Below, one piece after another: positions 27,090-35,197 of a stretch of 64,000 nt of DNA. Below the pieces are notes generated by a model that searched no databases, was not told where the DNA came from, and saw nothing but the letters and a program-made list of their open reading frames with translations. Both the position numbers and the translations under genes were made by a program. Each line of letters opens with the position of its first letter. Position 1 is the first letter of the stretch. Source of the DNA: Alphaproteobacteria bacterium (GTDB taxonomy: Bacteria; Pseudomonadota; Alphaproteobacteria; Micropepsales; Micropepsaceae); contig WGNJ01000030.1 in assembly GCA_016124635.1 (NCBI GenBank), positions 62,001 to 126,000 on the forward strand. Reading direction: 5' to 3'.

Positions 27090-27944
27090 CTAGGTCTGGC
27101 CGCCCTTCACAACCCAAATCTCCCACGCCGCCGAGCTCGCGAGATCAATCGTTCCCGCCGTTCCGTTGCGCAAACGAATCCGCACGGTGTCCGCCGCTGT
27201 CACCCGACCCTGGCAGAGGACGCCTTGAAGATCGTACGGCGGAAACACCATCACGTGGTCGCCGAGCGCGGCGCCGGTCACAGTGAGGTCGCCGCTTTCC
27301 GTTTCCGATCCGCTCGTCAATGACGCGGGGTCATAAGTGATGCCGGTCCGCCTGATCGTGTTGAGGCCAAGCGTCGTACGGGCCGCGGGTGCGTCCGCGT
27401 CATCGATCAGCGTGGCGACGTAGGACGAGACCGAAACCGTGGCGATGTCTGTTTGCGCGATCAAGCCGTAGCCGTCGCCGGTACCGTTGACCGCCATCAC
27501 CTGCCCTGCTCCCGCGACCGTCGGCTCGGGCAGCGACAGATTGGCGAGCGACGATCCGACGGGCAACGTCGGCGCGCGGCCGACCTGTTCGTCGAGCGAC
27601 TGAACAAGCCCCACGATCTTATCCAACGCGCTCTCGATGTTGTCGGCGGCGAACGCGCCGTTGGCTTGAAGGTCGAGATCCTGCGTCACGCCCGGATCGC
27701 GCAATATCACGACGCGTTGCGAGCTCGTCGGGGGCGTCGTGAATACGACCGAGCCGGTGCCCGGCAAAGATCCCGAGATCGAATAGTCCGTCGTGAGTGT
27801 CTGGACCGTGTCGATAAGGGTGCTCGTGTCCCGCAGATAAACCTTCAGGTCGCCGGCCGCCCATATCTTAAAGCCGAAGGCAAACGACGTTGTGCTGCCG
27901 TCGCCCGCGTAACTCACGCGAGAGGTCGTGGTCGAAAGTGTCAT
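27090..27944 (-). CDS. Phage tail fibre protein
   Basis: A 284-residue protein beginning TLSTTTSRVSYAGDGSTTSF, the N-terminal phrase (Y-x-G-x-G-x-x-x-F-x-F) common to podovirus tail fibres, followed by AADNIESALDKIVGLVQSLDEQVGR, a likely trimeric coiled-coil neck. The distal part is beta-rich and ends AWEIWVVKGGQT. It probably attaches to the tail tube and binds the host surface. It is shorter than T7 gp17, so further adhesins may be supplied by the glycine-rich proteins at 44-49 kb. Confidence 0.85.
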   Translation of the reverse strand: MTLSTTTSRVSYAGDGSTTSFAFGFKIWAAGDLKVYLRDTSTLIDTVQTLTTDYSISGSLPGTGSVVFTTPPTSSQRVVILRDPGVTQDLDLQANGAFAADNIESALDKIVGLVQSLDEQVGRAPTLPVGSSLANLSLPEPTVAGAGQVMAVNGTGDGYGLIAQTDIATVSVSSYVATLIDDADAPAARTTLGLNTIRRTGITYDPASLTSGSETESGDLTVTGAALGDHVMVFPPYDLQGVLCQGRVTAADTVRIRLRNGTAGTIDLASSAAWEIWVVKGGQT

Positions 27945-28032
27945 TGATCAATCCTTCAGATGTGGAGCACGCACGGTGCCCCAGCGTCAGCGAGGCGATT
28001 GCCTGCCGAATAGGTCTGCCCACATCGTCCTG

Positions 28033-28596
28033 CTATCGGCAGGCCATCCGCGCGACTGTCGCGTTCGAGCCTGGCACCGCGATCCGCGACCGTTTGATCA
28101 GATCAACGAGAGGAATTCGCCGATATTTGTGCGATAGCTTGGTTGAAATGCGACCGCCGTCAGGAAGAAAGAGAACCGCTGGAATGCGGTGCTGCCATTT
28201 GGGGAAGCAATGCTCGCCGTCAAAGACGAAATGGTGGTCGAAAGTGGCCCAAACCTCCAAACCTTTCGGCCCCATTCTATGCGGGAACGACGCGATCCGA
28301 TCTCGCTCGTTTGTGTCCCCACCGATCCGCGGCTCGACTGAAATGCGAAAGGCGAGCAACGTCGCGTATTTTCCCGCCTGATCGACTCGTTCAAACGTGT
28401 CGGTTATTCCATCCTCATACCCGCTGCTGACGATGCGTATGTTCGGCGCATCGTTCACGCGCCACTCCCAGTAGCTGCAACCTGTGTCCTTGCATCCGTT
28501 GGCGGGCGAGTCTTGAATCGGCGTGAGATCGGCGGCGAGCGCAGATGCCGTCCAAAGCCCCCCGATCAGGAACGCAAGGATGCAAACGTTTCTCAT
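28033..28596 (-). CDS. Secreted protein of unknown function (cargo)
   Basis: A 187-residue exported protein: signal peptide MRNVCILAFLIGGLWTASAL, then a mature domain with cysteines in NGCKDTGCSYWEW and EHCFPKW. No family recognised. Its ATG overlaps the stop of the upstream membrane protein gene at 28596, so the two are coupled and probably act together in the envelope. The pair sits between tail fibre and the M23/secreted-paralogue module and resembles cargo, not virion genes. Confidence 0.6.
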   Translation of the reverse strand: MRNVCILAFLIGGLWTASALAADLTPIQDSPANGCKDTGCSYWEWRVNDAPNIRIVSSGYEDGITDTFERVDQAGKYATLLAFRISVEPRIGGDTNERDRIASFPHRMGPKGLEVWATFDHHFVFDGEHCFPKWQHRIPAVLFLPDGGRISTKLSHKYRRIPLVDLIKRSRIAVPGSNATVARMACR

Positions 28597-29609
28597 CAAG
28601 CTCGTCCCCCGATCGCACGCGAGGCTGCAACCAGCGCACAAAGGGCCAACAGCAATGCCGCAGGGACCGCGAGCAGTTTCCCCAACCAGTTGACCCACTC
28701 CTTGCGTCGCCGATCTAAAAACTCCCGGTTCAATTCAACATAGCTCGCATAGCGAGACCGCAATCGCGCCTCGTTCCCGGCGGCCGCGCGTAAGGCGCCA
28801 CCGACGACGGACCCGGGCGCGCTTCTTTCCGACCGGATTTGTTTATCGATCTCGGTCGATACAGTCCGGCGAAATTCGGTCCAATCCAGACCGGGATCCA
28901 GTTCCAGAAAACCCACTCCGAACGGCAACCCGATCGTCTGATAGATCGGAATCTCAAAGTATGACGGATAGCGGCCGAGCATCTCGATCTTGTCAATTCG
29001 CACAGGCGTTTGAACCGGCACGGCGTAAGCGCACACGGCGACCCAACCGGCACTCAAAAGCGCCGCCACACTAAGGCGACGTACGGCCGACAATTGAGAC
29101 AGCGGCACCTTCCAAACCCCTGCGGCAATGATCAACAAGCTAATCCCTGAGCTGAGGATGATCGCCAGCGGGACCACGAACCTGATCAACCACTTCGGAA
29201 TGCGGGCGTAGGCGTTGGATTTCGTTTCCTCCATCACGGCTGCGTAGATTCGATAAGCATCCTCGCGGTGCTCGGCCCTGGAAAGGGTCTCCATGAATGG
29301 AATGCGGCAGTTCGTTGCCGCGCAACCGGAAGGACCTAGATTCCACGCGACTTGTTGCGCGCGCTCCTCGCCGAGCCGCTTGGCGAGTTCGTTATGCAAC
29401 GCGCGGTCAAATTCGGCGCCTGATAGACCGGCTTTCAATTCGACCAATGGGGCAGGATCGTACGGTCGAACCACATTGGTGCCGAGAAGGACGGGGATCA
29501 ATCCGTTTGCCGACATGCTCTCTTGCGCGTGGAAGCGCCAGCCGAACGCCGCGAGCCACACCGCCGTTGCGACGACAATTGTGCTGATCGCACATCGGCC
29601 CGCTGTCAT
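28596..29609 (-). CDS. Membrane protein of unknown function (cargo)
   Basis: A 337-residue integral membrane protein: an N-terminal helix (CAISTIVVATAVWLAAFGW), a periplasmic loop of about 100 residues with two cysteines (SGCAATNCRIP), a central pair or triple of helices (FVVPLAIILSSGISLLIIAAG and VAALLSAGWVAVCAYAV), another soluble loop, and a C-terminal helix (LLAVPAALLLALCALVAA). No family recognised. A GCCACAAT sequence shared by other cargo genes lies about 47 bases before its start. Confidence 0.6.
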   Translation of the reverse strand: MTAGRCAISTIVVATAVWLAAFGWRFHAQESMSANGLIPVLLGTNVVRPYDPAPLVELKAGLSGAEFDRALHNELAKRLGEERAQQVAWNLGPSGCAATNCRIPFMETLSRAEHREDAYRIYAAVMEETKSNAYARIPKWLIRFVVPLAIILSSGISLLIIAAGVWKVPLSQLSAVRRLSVAALLSAGWVAVCAYAVPVQTPVRIDKIEMLGRYPSYFEIPIYQTIGLPFGVGFLELDPGLDWTEFRRTVSTEIDKQIRSERSAPGSVVGGALRAAAGNEARLRSRYASYVELNREFLDRRRKEWVNWLGKLLAVPAALLLALCALVAASRAIGGRA

Positions 29610-29766
29610 CTGTGGCCCGCCCTCTGGATGCCCGGACTCATTTCATCGGATTGTGGCCAGGTTGAGACCCGCCGCCGGCCGCCCTATTTGCGCCCGAATT
29701 AGAGACGCAGATAGTTGTACCTATTGTTGGAGCATTCGACTCCAAGCAGCGCCGGGGCAACGCCAG

Positions 29767-30565
29767 TTGAAGGCAAGAGAGGCTTTAGTCGCTTTAGCGA
29801 TTTCGGTTGCATTTGCCGGCGGCGTGTCTGCGGCTTCCGATGCTGGATATCCGGTGCAGCTCAGCGCAGTCGATTGCCCGCGCGCAGGACCCTATAGAGC
29901 CTGTCTCGAAATTCCTTTTGCGAGTAGCGATGCAGAGGCCGGCGCACCTGCTTTCCAAACCGGGGACACAGACGACGGCACAACCATCTTCCTCTCGGGC
30001 CGCCTTACAGGTCAGTCGGCGCGCGTCTACGAGGTGCGGCGCAAAGGTGAGCACGAGCGGCGCCTGGAGACGCCCCCTCTCGCCTACATCGGAAGGTCGC
30101 ACGAGAATCGCCCGCTCATCCTAACTGATGCCGGCCCTCTCGAAGTTCTTAGTCGCGGCTTTGACGTAACGTGGGGGAACGCTACGTCTCGTGAAATCGT
30201 CGTTGCACATGCCATCCGGAACCTTGCGACGCGTTATGTTGGCGTAATCCCCGATCCAATATGTGAGACCAACGGAGACGAGTTGCGTGTGTGGGCGCGC
30301 ACCGGCGAACGCTGTGTCTCGCTACCCACAAAGCGCCCTGGTCGATTGATCCTGCGCGCGTCAGGTTGTCCAAAAGCGACGGCACAATTGGTCCCGGCAG
30401 ATGTGTCATTGGATCGTTTGGCAGTTTTCATGCCGGGAACTGAAAGGATTCCAAGTGCAGACGCCGGGCTGGCCGATCCTCGGCGAGGGCGTAATGGTCG
30501 AGGTGTATTCGGTTTCTGGCGCGCACGCGCTCGTTGTTCAAACGATCTGCGGCGACTGCGAGTAG
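29767..30565 (+). pseudogene. Secreted paralogue P1, frameshifted near its C-terminus
   Basis: First of three tandem secreted paralogues. From a TTG at 29767 it has a signal peptide (LKAREALVALAISVAFAGGV) and family phrases DCPRAGPYRAC, YIGRSHENRPLILTDAGPLEV and RCVSLPTKRPGRLI. After about 30435 the frame loses resemblance to its paralogues, while the +1 frame reads ELKGFQVQTPGWPILGEG and ends TICGDCE with TAG at 30563, matching the ACVDCE end of P2. One base therefore seems lost or gained around 30430-30445. In the original frame the product would run to 30570. Confidence 0.75.
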
Positions 30566-30589
30566 CTTGAGAAGGATGAGGGCTGGGAT

Positions 30590-31444
30590 ATGCGAAGCGT
30601 CGGTGTGAGAGCGCCACTCATGAGTTGCCGGAGCCGTTTCCTTGTAGCAGCGACGATCGTTTCGGTTATGTCCGGGACATCGACGGCGGCACCCCGGACG
30701 ATCACGCCACTCGATGCTTGTCCCACGGACGGCCTCTACAAGGCGTGCATCGAGGTCCCAATTTCGAGCCGATCTGACGACGTTCAGTTCACCGAAGAGG
30801 TCGGCGAAGACGGAACGGCTGTCATGACCGCGTCAGTGGAGGGAAGGCTCGCGGGTGGTGCACGAGCCACATTCACTTTGCGGCTTGTCGACGAACGCGA
30901 CCGGTTAGCGGCGTATTTGCCGCCAAGAGGCTGGGCGTATGTCGGTCGATCGGCAGCCAACAATCCGATCATTCTGACAAACGGCGGCCCATTCGAAATC
31001 CAAAGTGCCGGTGTGGATATCGAGCCAACACCACTGATCGTCGTTCTTGACGAAGAACGACGCACCGTTCTTGCTTCCTACCCCAATGTCGGCGGCTCAA
31101 TCTGGATCGAGGCCACCGGAAACGCTGTTTCGGCGTGGACAGAACACCGTGGTCGTTGCATCTCTTTCCCAGCCTTTCGTCCCGGTTTGCTCAGCGGCCG
31201 GCGACACGGTTGCGCCTTCTCCAAAAGCGGCGGCTTCAACATTTCTTCCGACTTCGAGCCTGCAGTCGGAACAAAGCTCTCCAGCTTGCGCGAGCTAATT
31301 CCGAGGCTTCGCGACCTGGATGATCTCGTGGACAACAAAGGCGACGGAAGCGAGTTTGGCGGCCAGGGCTGGTTGGTTGTGCCTTACCGGTTGCGAAAGA
31401 CCTCTATCGTGGTCGTGCACATGGCGTGCGTCGACTGCGAATAA
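30590..31444 (+). CDS. Secreted paralogue P2 (putative periplasmic immunity-type protein)
   Basis: A 284-residue exported protein of the same family as the genes on either side. Shared phrases are DACPTDGLYKACIEVP, GRLAGGARATFTLRL, YVGRSAANNPIILTNGGPFE, DEERRTVLASY and RCISFPAFRPGLLSGRRHGC. Conserved cysteine pairs suggest disulphides in the periplasm. It starts 25 bases after P1. It is convergent with the M23-tail remnant, whose stop is 6 bases away. The immunity role is inferred from that pairing and the periplasmic address; the family itself is unknown to me. Confidence 0.75.
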   Translation: MRSVGVRAPLMSCRSRFLVAATIVSVMSGTSTAAPRTITPLDACPTDGLYKACIEVPISSRSDDVQFTEEVGEDGTAVMTASVEGRLAGGARATFTLRLVDERDRLAAYLPPRGWAYVGRSAANNPIILTNGGPFEIQSAGVDIEPTPLIVVLDEERRTVLASYPNVGGSIWIEATGNAVSAWTEHRGRCISFPAFRPGLLSGRRHGCAFSKSGGFNISSDFEPAVGTKLSSLRELIPRLRDLDDLVDNKGDGSEFGGQGWLVVPYRLRKTSIVVVHMACVDCE

Positions 31445-31450
31445 CTCACG

Positions 31451-31648
31451 TCAGCGACGGAAGAACGAGGTGGGATCGACTGCGAAGCCGCCTTGCATCT
31501 TCTTTTTCTTGCCATCCCAAAACAAAATGCGATGACCGTTGAACATTCCACCAGTTCCCACAATCTGGAGGTGGACATTGTTACCGCGGAAGCCGGCAGC
31601 CTCTGGCTGACCGACTGTTGCCGGAAGGCGTCGCGGCATTCGCCGCAC
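31451..31648 (-). pseudogene. Remnant C-terminal tail of an M23-like peptidase
   Basis: About 45 residues that align with the end of the intact M23 protein at 32587-33270: GNNVHLQIVGTGGMFNGHR here against DHVHLQITTDGGWYNGQR, and GGFAVDPTSFF against KGFAVDPTPFL. The VHLQI keeps one zinc-ligand histidine, but HxxxD and the central histidine are missing. The first 15-20 residues of the frame are unrelated. It looks like a displaced older toxin tip left behind its immunity-type partner. Confidence 0.75.
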
Positions 31649-31791
31649 CTCGCTACGTTACGAGGAGGCGAGCCCAGCCGTCGCCGGCCCCCAACAGTCA
31701 GCGACTACAGCTGGCTTGTTGCCGCAATTGCGCCTCAATTCGGATCGGATATTGCGGTGAGCAATGTCGTTTGTGGCTGGGGCGGCGTTCG

Positions 31792-32550
31792 ATGGGCGTA
31801 AAAGTCTATTTGCTTATACTCGGGCTGACGCTCGCAAACGATGCCGCGCGCGCGGAACAAGTTTTGACCATCTCGGCAGCTTGTCCGAACTCCGGCGCAT
31901 ATGCGGGATGTTCGATTGTTGGGGTCGAAGACGAAAACCTCGACCTCGCGCTCAATGATCGTGCGTCTGAGGCAATGGTCTCAGTCCACGGCCGGCTCAA
32001 CGGCGGCGCGGAACGCGTATTCACATTGCGCGTCAAGCTGGCGGCAGATGTGCCGACAATCAGAGCTCCCTACCTTGGCCGATCTACTGCGAACAACCCC
32101 GTGTTCCTGACGCGCGGTGGAGCGCTCGAGGTCACCGACGGCACGTTCGATGTGTCATTCTCCGCGGAGCCAGGCCTGATCGTGATCGACGAGGAGCGAC
32201 GTGAGATCGTGGCGCAATCCTATGCGAATGAGCAGGTATTTCTCTGGCACGGGCGTCCAGAACTCGCACAATTTGATGGACGCAGCTGCATCTCCCGAAT
32301 TCAAAAAGTGCCTGGCCTTTTGCGTGCGGATCGACAGCGGTGCAAGGTTCGACCGGATTACGAGAGACCGGACGGACTGACCTTGGAGCAGTTGGTGGCG
32401 ATGGTGCCACTCCTGCGCGACTTCGACCTGCGCGAACTCAAACCACGCAGCGACGAGTTGGTGTTTGGCGGCGGCGGTTGTTACGTCAGCGTCTCGCGAC
32501 TGCAGCGCACGCACTATTTGGCTGCAAACCTTCTATGTGAGCAAGAATGA
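31792..32550 (+). CDS. Secreted paralogue P3 (putative periplasmic immunity-type protein)
   Basis: Third paralogue, 252 residues from the ATG at 31792. Signal peptide VKVYLLILGLTLANDAARA, then AACPNSGAYAGCSIVG, GRLNGGAERVFTLRVKL, YLGRSTANNPVFLTRGGALE, DEERREIVAQSY, RCISRIQKVPGLLRADRQRC. It ends LLCEQE where P2 ends ACVDCE. It converges on the intact M23 peptidase gene with 36 bases between stops, repeating the P2/M23-remnant arrangement. The frame is open to 31618, but that part has no signal peptide. Confidence 0.78.
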   Translation: MGVKVYLLILGLTLANDAARAEQVLTISAACPNSGAYAGCSIVGVEDENLDLALNDRASEAMVSVHGRLNGGAERVFTLRVKLAADVPTIRAPYLGRSTANNPVFLTRGGALEVTDGTFDVSFSAEPGLIVIDEERREIVAQSYANEQVFLWHGRPELAQFDGRSCISRIQKVPGLLRADRQRCKVRPDYERPDGLTLEQLVAMVPLLRDFDLRELKPRSDELVFGGGGCYVSVSRLQRTHYLAANLLCEQE

Positions 32551-32586
32551 TCACCGACCGGCTGGCCGTAACCGGCGCTGAACGGG

Positions 32587-33270
32587 CTAGATCAGGCCAA
32601 ACGTCTTTAGCAGCTGCGTGCCCCAATCCTCGTTCGATTGCCCCTCTGGGGCAAGAAATGGAGTGGGATCAACGGCGAAGCCTTTCACGCGCTGGCCGTT
32701 GTACCAACCTCCATCGGTCGTGATTTGAAGGTGCACGTGGTCATTTCGACCTTCGTACGCTTGAGTATCGACATTGCCCAATACGTTGCCCATGCGGACT
32801 GTCCTGTCCATCCCGGGGTGTGTCCGAATATCTCGCCAGAAATCGCGAAGCTTCTGACTGGGCCGAAGATGCAAGAGTGAGAGATGGAGCCCGTTCCCGA
32901 GATTGAAGGTCGCGATATAACCGATGCTGATCTTATTCCCGTTTTTATCAAGCTTCGGCTGGCCATGGGCGTCCGTTTTGAAGGCTTCGTGCAAATCGAT
33001 GAGTTGGGCGTCGGTCGGCATTCGCACTTCATCGCCAGGGAAATCACCACCACCGTGAAAGCGGCCGTTGCGAGGCGCGCCAAAATAGCCGTAACCCTGC
33101 GAAAGCGGTCGCGTCTGCGCAAAGCGGCCTGTTGGGCTTAGCCAACGACGACCTCTCAAGTTTCTTTGTTGCTCCTGCGAAAGTCGCGAAGGCGAAATTA
33201 GTATGCTGTGCCCCTCCGTTTCAGGCCGTGCATCGTACTCCCACCACCCTGGCTGATATCTGGAAGGCAC
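32587..33270 (-). CDS. M23 (LytM) peptidase domain, likely C-terminal toxin tip of the preceding ORF
   Basis: All M23 zinc and catalytic residues are in place: H72 and D76 in RFHGGGDFPGD, H134 in LHLSLLHL, and H178/H180 in DHVHLQI. The enzyme should cut peptidoglycan cross-links. The frame continues upstream without break to a single TGA (33298-33300) that ends the internal virion protein in the same frame, and no ribosome site precedes the GTG at 33270. Thus it is probably the C-terminal domain of that protein, split by a nonsense codon or made by read-through. Confidence 0.82.
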   Translation of the reverse strand: MPSRYQPGWWEYDARPETEGHSILISPSRLSQEQQRNLRGRRWLSPTGRFAQTRPLSQGYGYFGAPRNGRFHGGGDFPGDEVRMPTDAQLIDLHEAFKTDAHGQPKLDKNGNKISIGYIATFNLGNGLHLSLLHLRPSQKLRDFWRDIRTHPGMDRTVRMGNVLGNVDTQAYEGRNDHVHLQITTDGGWYNGQRVKGFAVDPTPFLAPEGQSNEDWGTQLLKTFGLI

Positions 33271-33297
33271 GCCTGGGATGGTCGCGGCCGGACCTGG

Positions 33298-34707
33298 TCA
33301 AGCAGGTACGCGAGATTTGATGTCGAGCGACGGCCGCACATCTTCGTCAAACGGATCAGGCGTCCAGTCAACATCATCATCTTGGTCATAAAGATCGCCC
33401 GTGGGCACCGGACTTTTACCCCACGGCCAGGTTTGATCGCTAGCAACGTTACCGCCGGCGGCACTCGGGCCATGTGCTTGTGCTTGTTGAGGTCCTGGCC
33501 GCGTGTGGCTCGCCTCAATGACGGCCCGCGGTAACAATTGCGAGCCAATTTCCCGCTGATCGTCCGCTTGTCCGGGCTGACCGGCCTCTCCAGCTATTCT
33601 TTCGATTTCATGTCGACCCAGGATCTGAGCATTTGCGAAAAACTTACCGATGTCGCGTTGGGCGGCGACGGTGGCGGCGGCTGACTTTGCCGCATCCTTG
33701 CCGAGGACTTCGGCGAAGCGCTCCGGCGCGTTCAACGGATTCGTGTTGGACGTCGTTTGACCGTCAAGCAGCGCCTTGCCGAACTTGTCGAGATCGAGCC
33801 GAAGATGCTCGGCGTTGAATTCGGATTCGGCGGCGGCATTGCTTTCGTCGAGCGAGATCTGCCGCTCGGCAGTCGCCTTCATGCTGTTCAACGTGTCTGC
33901 GTCGACACTTCCCGACCACCTGCCCTGCTTGATCTCCGTCACAGCTCGCTTCGGATCGCGGTCGATCGTCGCCGAGAGGGCGATCAGCGGAAGCTCTCGC
34001 AGCTTTTCTTCAAAGGTGGCCCGCTGTCGCGGCGACATGACGAGGCTCGCCGTCAGGAACTTGGCCTCTTTGAAGCGCGGCAAGACTTGCGAAGGATCGA
34101 TGGCGACGAGGCGACCGAATATCGACAGCGTCTCCATGGCATCGGCGTAGCGCCTGGCGACATTCGCGTTTGCCTCTGCGGCAATCGCAGCGCTCTGCAC
34201 TTCGGAATGGACGCGCGGCACCTGATGCACGAGCATCCGCGTGGCGAAGTCGTTGGGCGCGTTCGCGAGGAGCTCGGCGACGGTCTTCGTGAACTCTTCG
34301 TTCACGCCGAGCGTATGACCGACGGCTGCCTCGGTGCCTGCCCTCGCGGCGTTGAGACCCGTTTCCGCAAGTCTCGCTAAGCCGAGCGCGGCGTAGGCAC
34401 TCGCGTCCTGTTTCTGTTTTGCCTCGATCGCATTGACCGCGCCTGCCCTCGGATCGTCGACGCTGCCTACGCCATCTTTGTGCGACGCGGGCGGCGGGGC
34501 GTCTGAGGCCTGCTCATCTGCCGGATCGCCGCCGTCGGGCTGCGCGTCCATTGCGCCGGCGGCTTGCCGTCGGTTGCGCGCGTCCAGGGCTTGGAGCACG
34601 GACTGCGCCGCATCCAGAAAGCCCGCTGCGCCGTTGATCGGCTTTATTTCTGGACCGCGCAAGCCGGGTACCGCGACCTGTGGGACGTAAATCGAGATGC
34701 GCGACAT
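33298..34707 (-). CDS. Internal virion (ejection) protein, large
   Basis: A 469-residue, Ala/Glu-rich helical protein located directly after the smaller internal virion protein and tail tubular protein B, the place of T7 gp15/gp16-type ejection proteins. It begins SRISIYVPQVAVPGLRGPEI, has long helices (for example SEVQSAAIAAEANANVARRY) and a Gln/Pro/Asp-rich tail that acts as a linker toward the M23 domain encoded in frame after its TGA. Such proteins leave the capsid first and enter the host envelope, a natural carrier for a cell-wall peptidase. No precise family is assigned. Confidence 0.7.
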   Translation of the reverse strand: MSRISIYVPQVAVPGLRGPEIKPINGAAGFLDAAQSVLQALDARNRRQAAGAMDAQPDGGDPADEQASDAPPPASHKDGVGSVDDPRAGAVNAIEAKQKQDASAYAALGLARLAETGLNAARAGTEAAVGHTLGVNEEFTKTVAELLANAPNDFATRMLVHQVPRVHSEVQSAAIAAEANANVARRYADAMETLSIFGRLVAIDPSQVLPRFKEAKFLTASLVMSPRQRATFEEKLRELPLIALSATIDRDPKRAVTEIKQGRWSGSVDADTLNSMKATAERQISLDESNAAAESEFNAEHLRLDLDKFGKALLDGQTTSNTNPLNAPERFAEVLGKDAAKSAAATVAAQRDIGKFFANAQILGRHEIERIAGEAGQPGQADDQREIGSQLLPRAVIEASHTRPGPQQAQAHGPSAAGGNVASDQTWPWGKSPVPTGDLYDQDDDVDWTPDPFDEDVRPSLDIKSRVPA

Positions 34708-34709
34708 TG

Positions 34710-35192
34710 CTACCTCACGGGAGAGGGATTCGAGGTCGCGCGGTCATTGCGCGGCGCGAACCAATTCTGATCGATCGCCGTGCTGAGGATCGTGCCGCCG
34801 GCGCTAAAGAGAGCGTTCGTCAGCGCGGCGCGGCTTTGCGCCTTGAATTGCGAGGCCTCGATATCGGCGGCCCATTTCTTCGACTGGCCGCCGTAATAGG
34901 CGTTCAACGCGTCGAATTCGATGTTTCGCGCGCTCTCGGCGCCGACGTCCGCCGGCGATCCTCCGGAGAGATCGACGTTGTTCGCGGCTTGTTGCGCGCG
35001 CGTCTGCCCCAGAACCATGTCGCCGCGATAGCGGATCTGACCCGCTTCGACATTGGCGGCGGCGAGCGCCGCGTCGCCTTGGTACTTCGCGATCTTGGCG
35101 TTCGCGCTCGCCGCTTGCGAAGCGGCAATGCCTTGCGCGATCGAGCTGGTGGCTTGAACCGCCATCATCGCGACGGCTGCAGGAATGCACAT
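34710..35192 (-). CDS. Internal virion protein, small (T7 gp14-like position)
   Basis: About 160 residues from the ATG at 35192. It starts with a hydrophobic helix (AVAMMAVQATSSIAQGIAA) followed by Ala/Gln-rich helices (AKIAKYQGDAALAAANVEAGQIRYRGD), the composition of small internal core proteins in podoviruses. It starts 5 bases after the stop of tail tubular protein B and ends 2 bases before the next internal virion gene, in the expected order. Confidence 0.75.
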   Translation of the reverse strand: MCIPAAVAMMAVQATSSIAQGIAASQAASANAKIAKYQGDAALAAANVEAGQIRYRGDMVLGQTRAQQAANNVDLSGGSPADVGAESARNIEFDALNAYYGGQSKKWAADIEASQFKAQSRAALTNALFSAGGTILSTAIDQNWFAPRNDRATSNPSPVR

Positions 35193-35197
35193 GAGAG

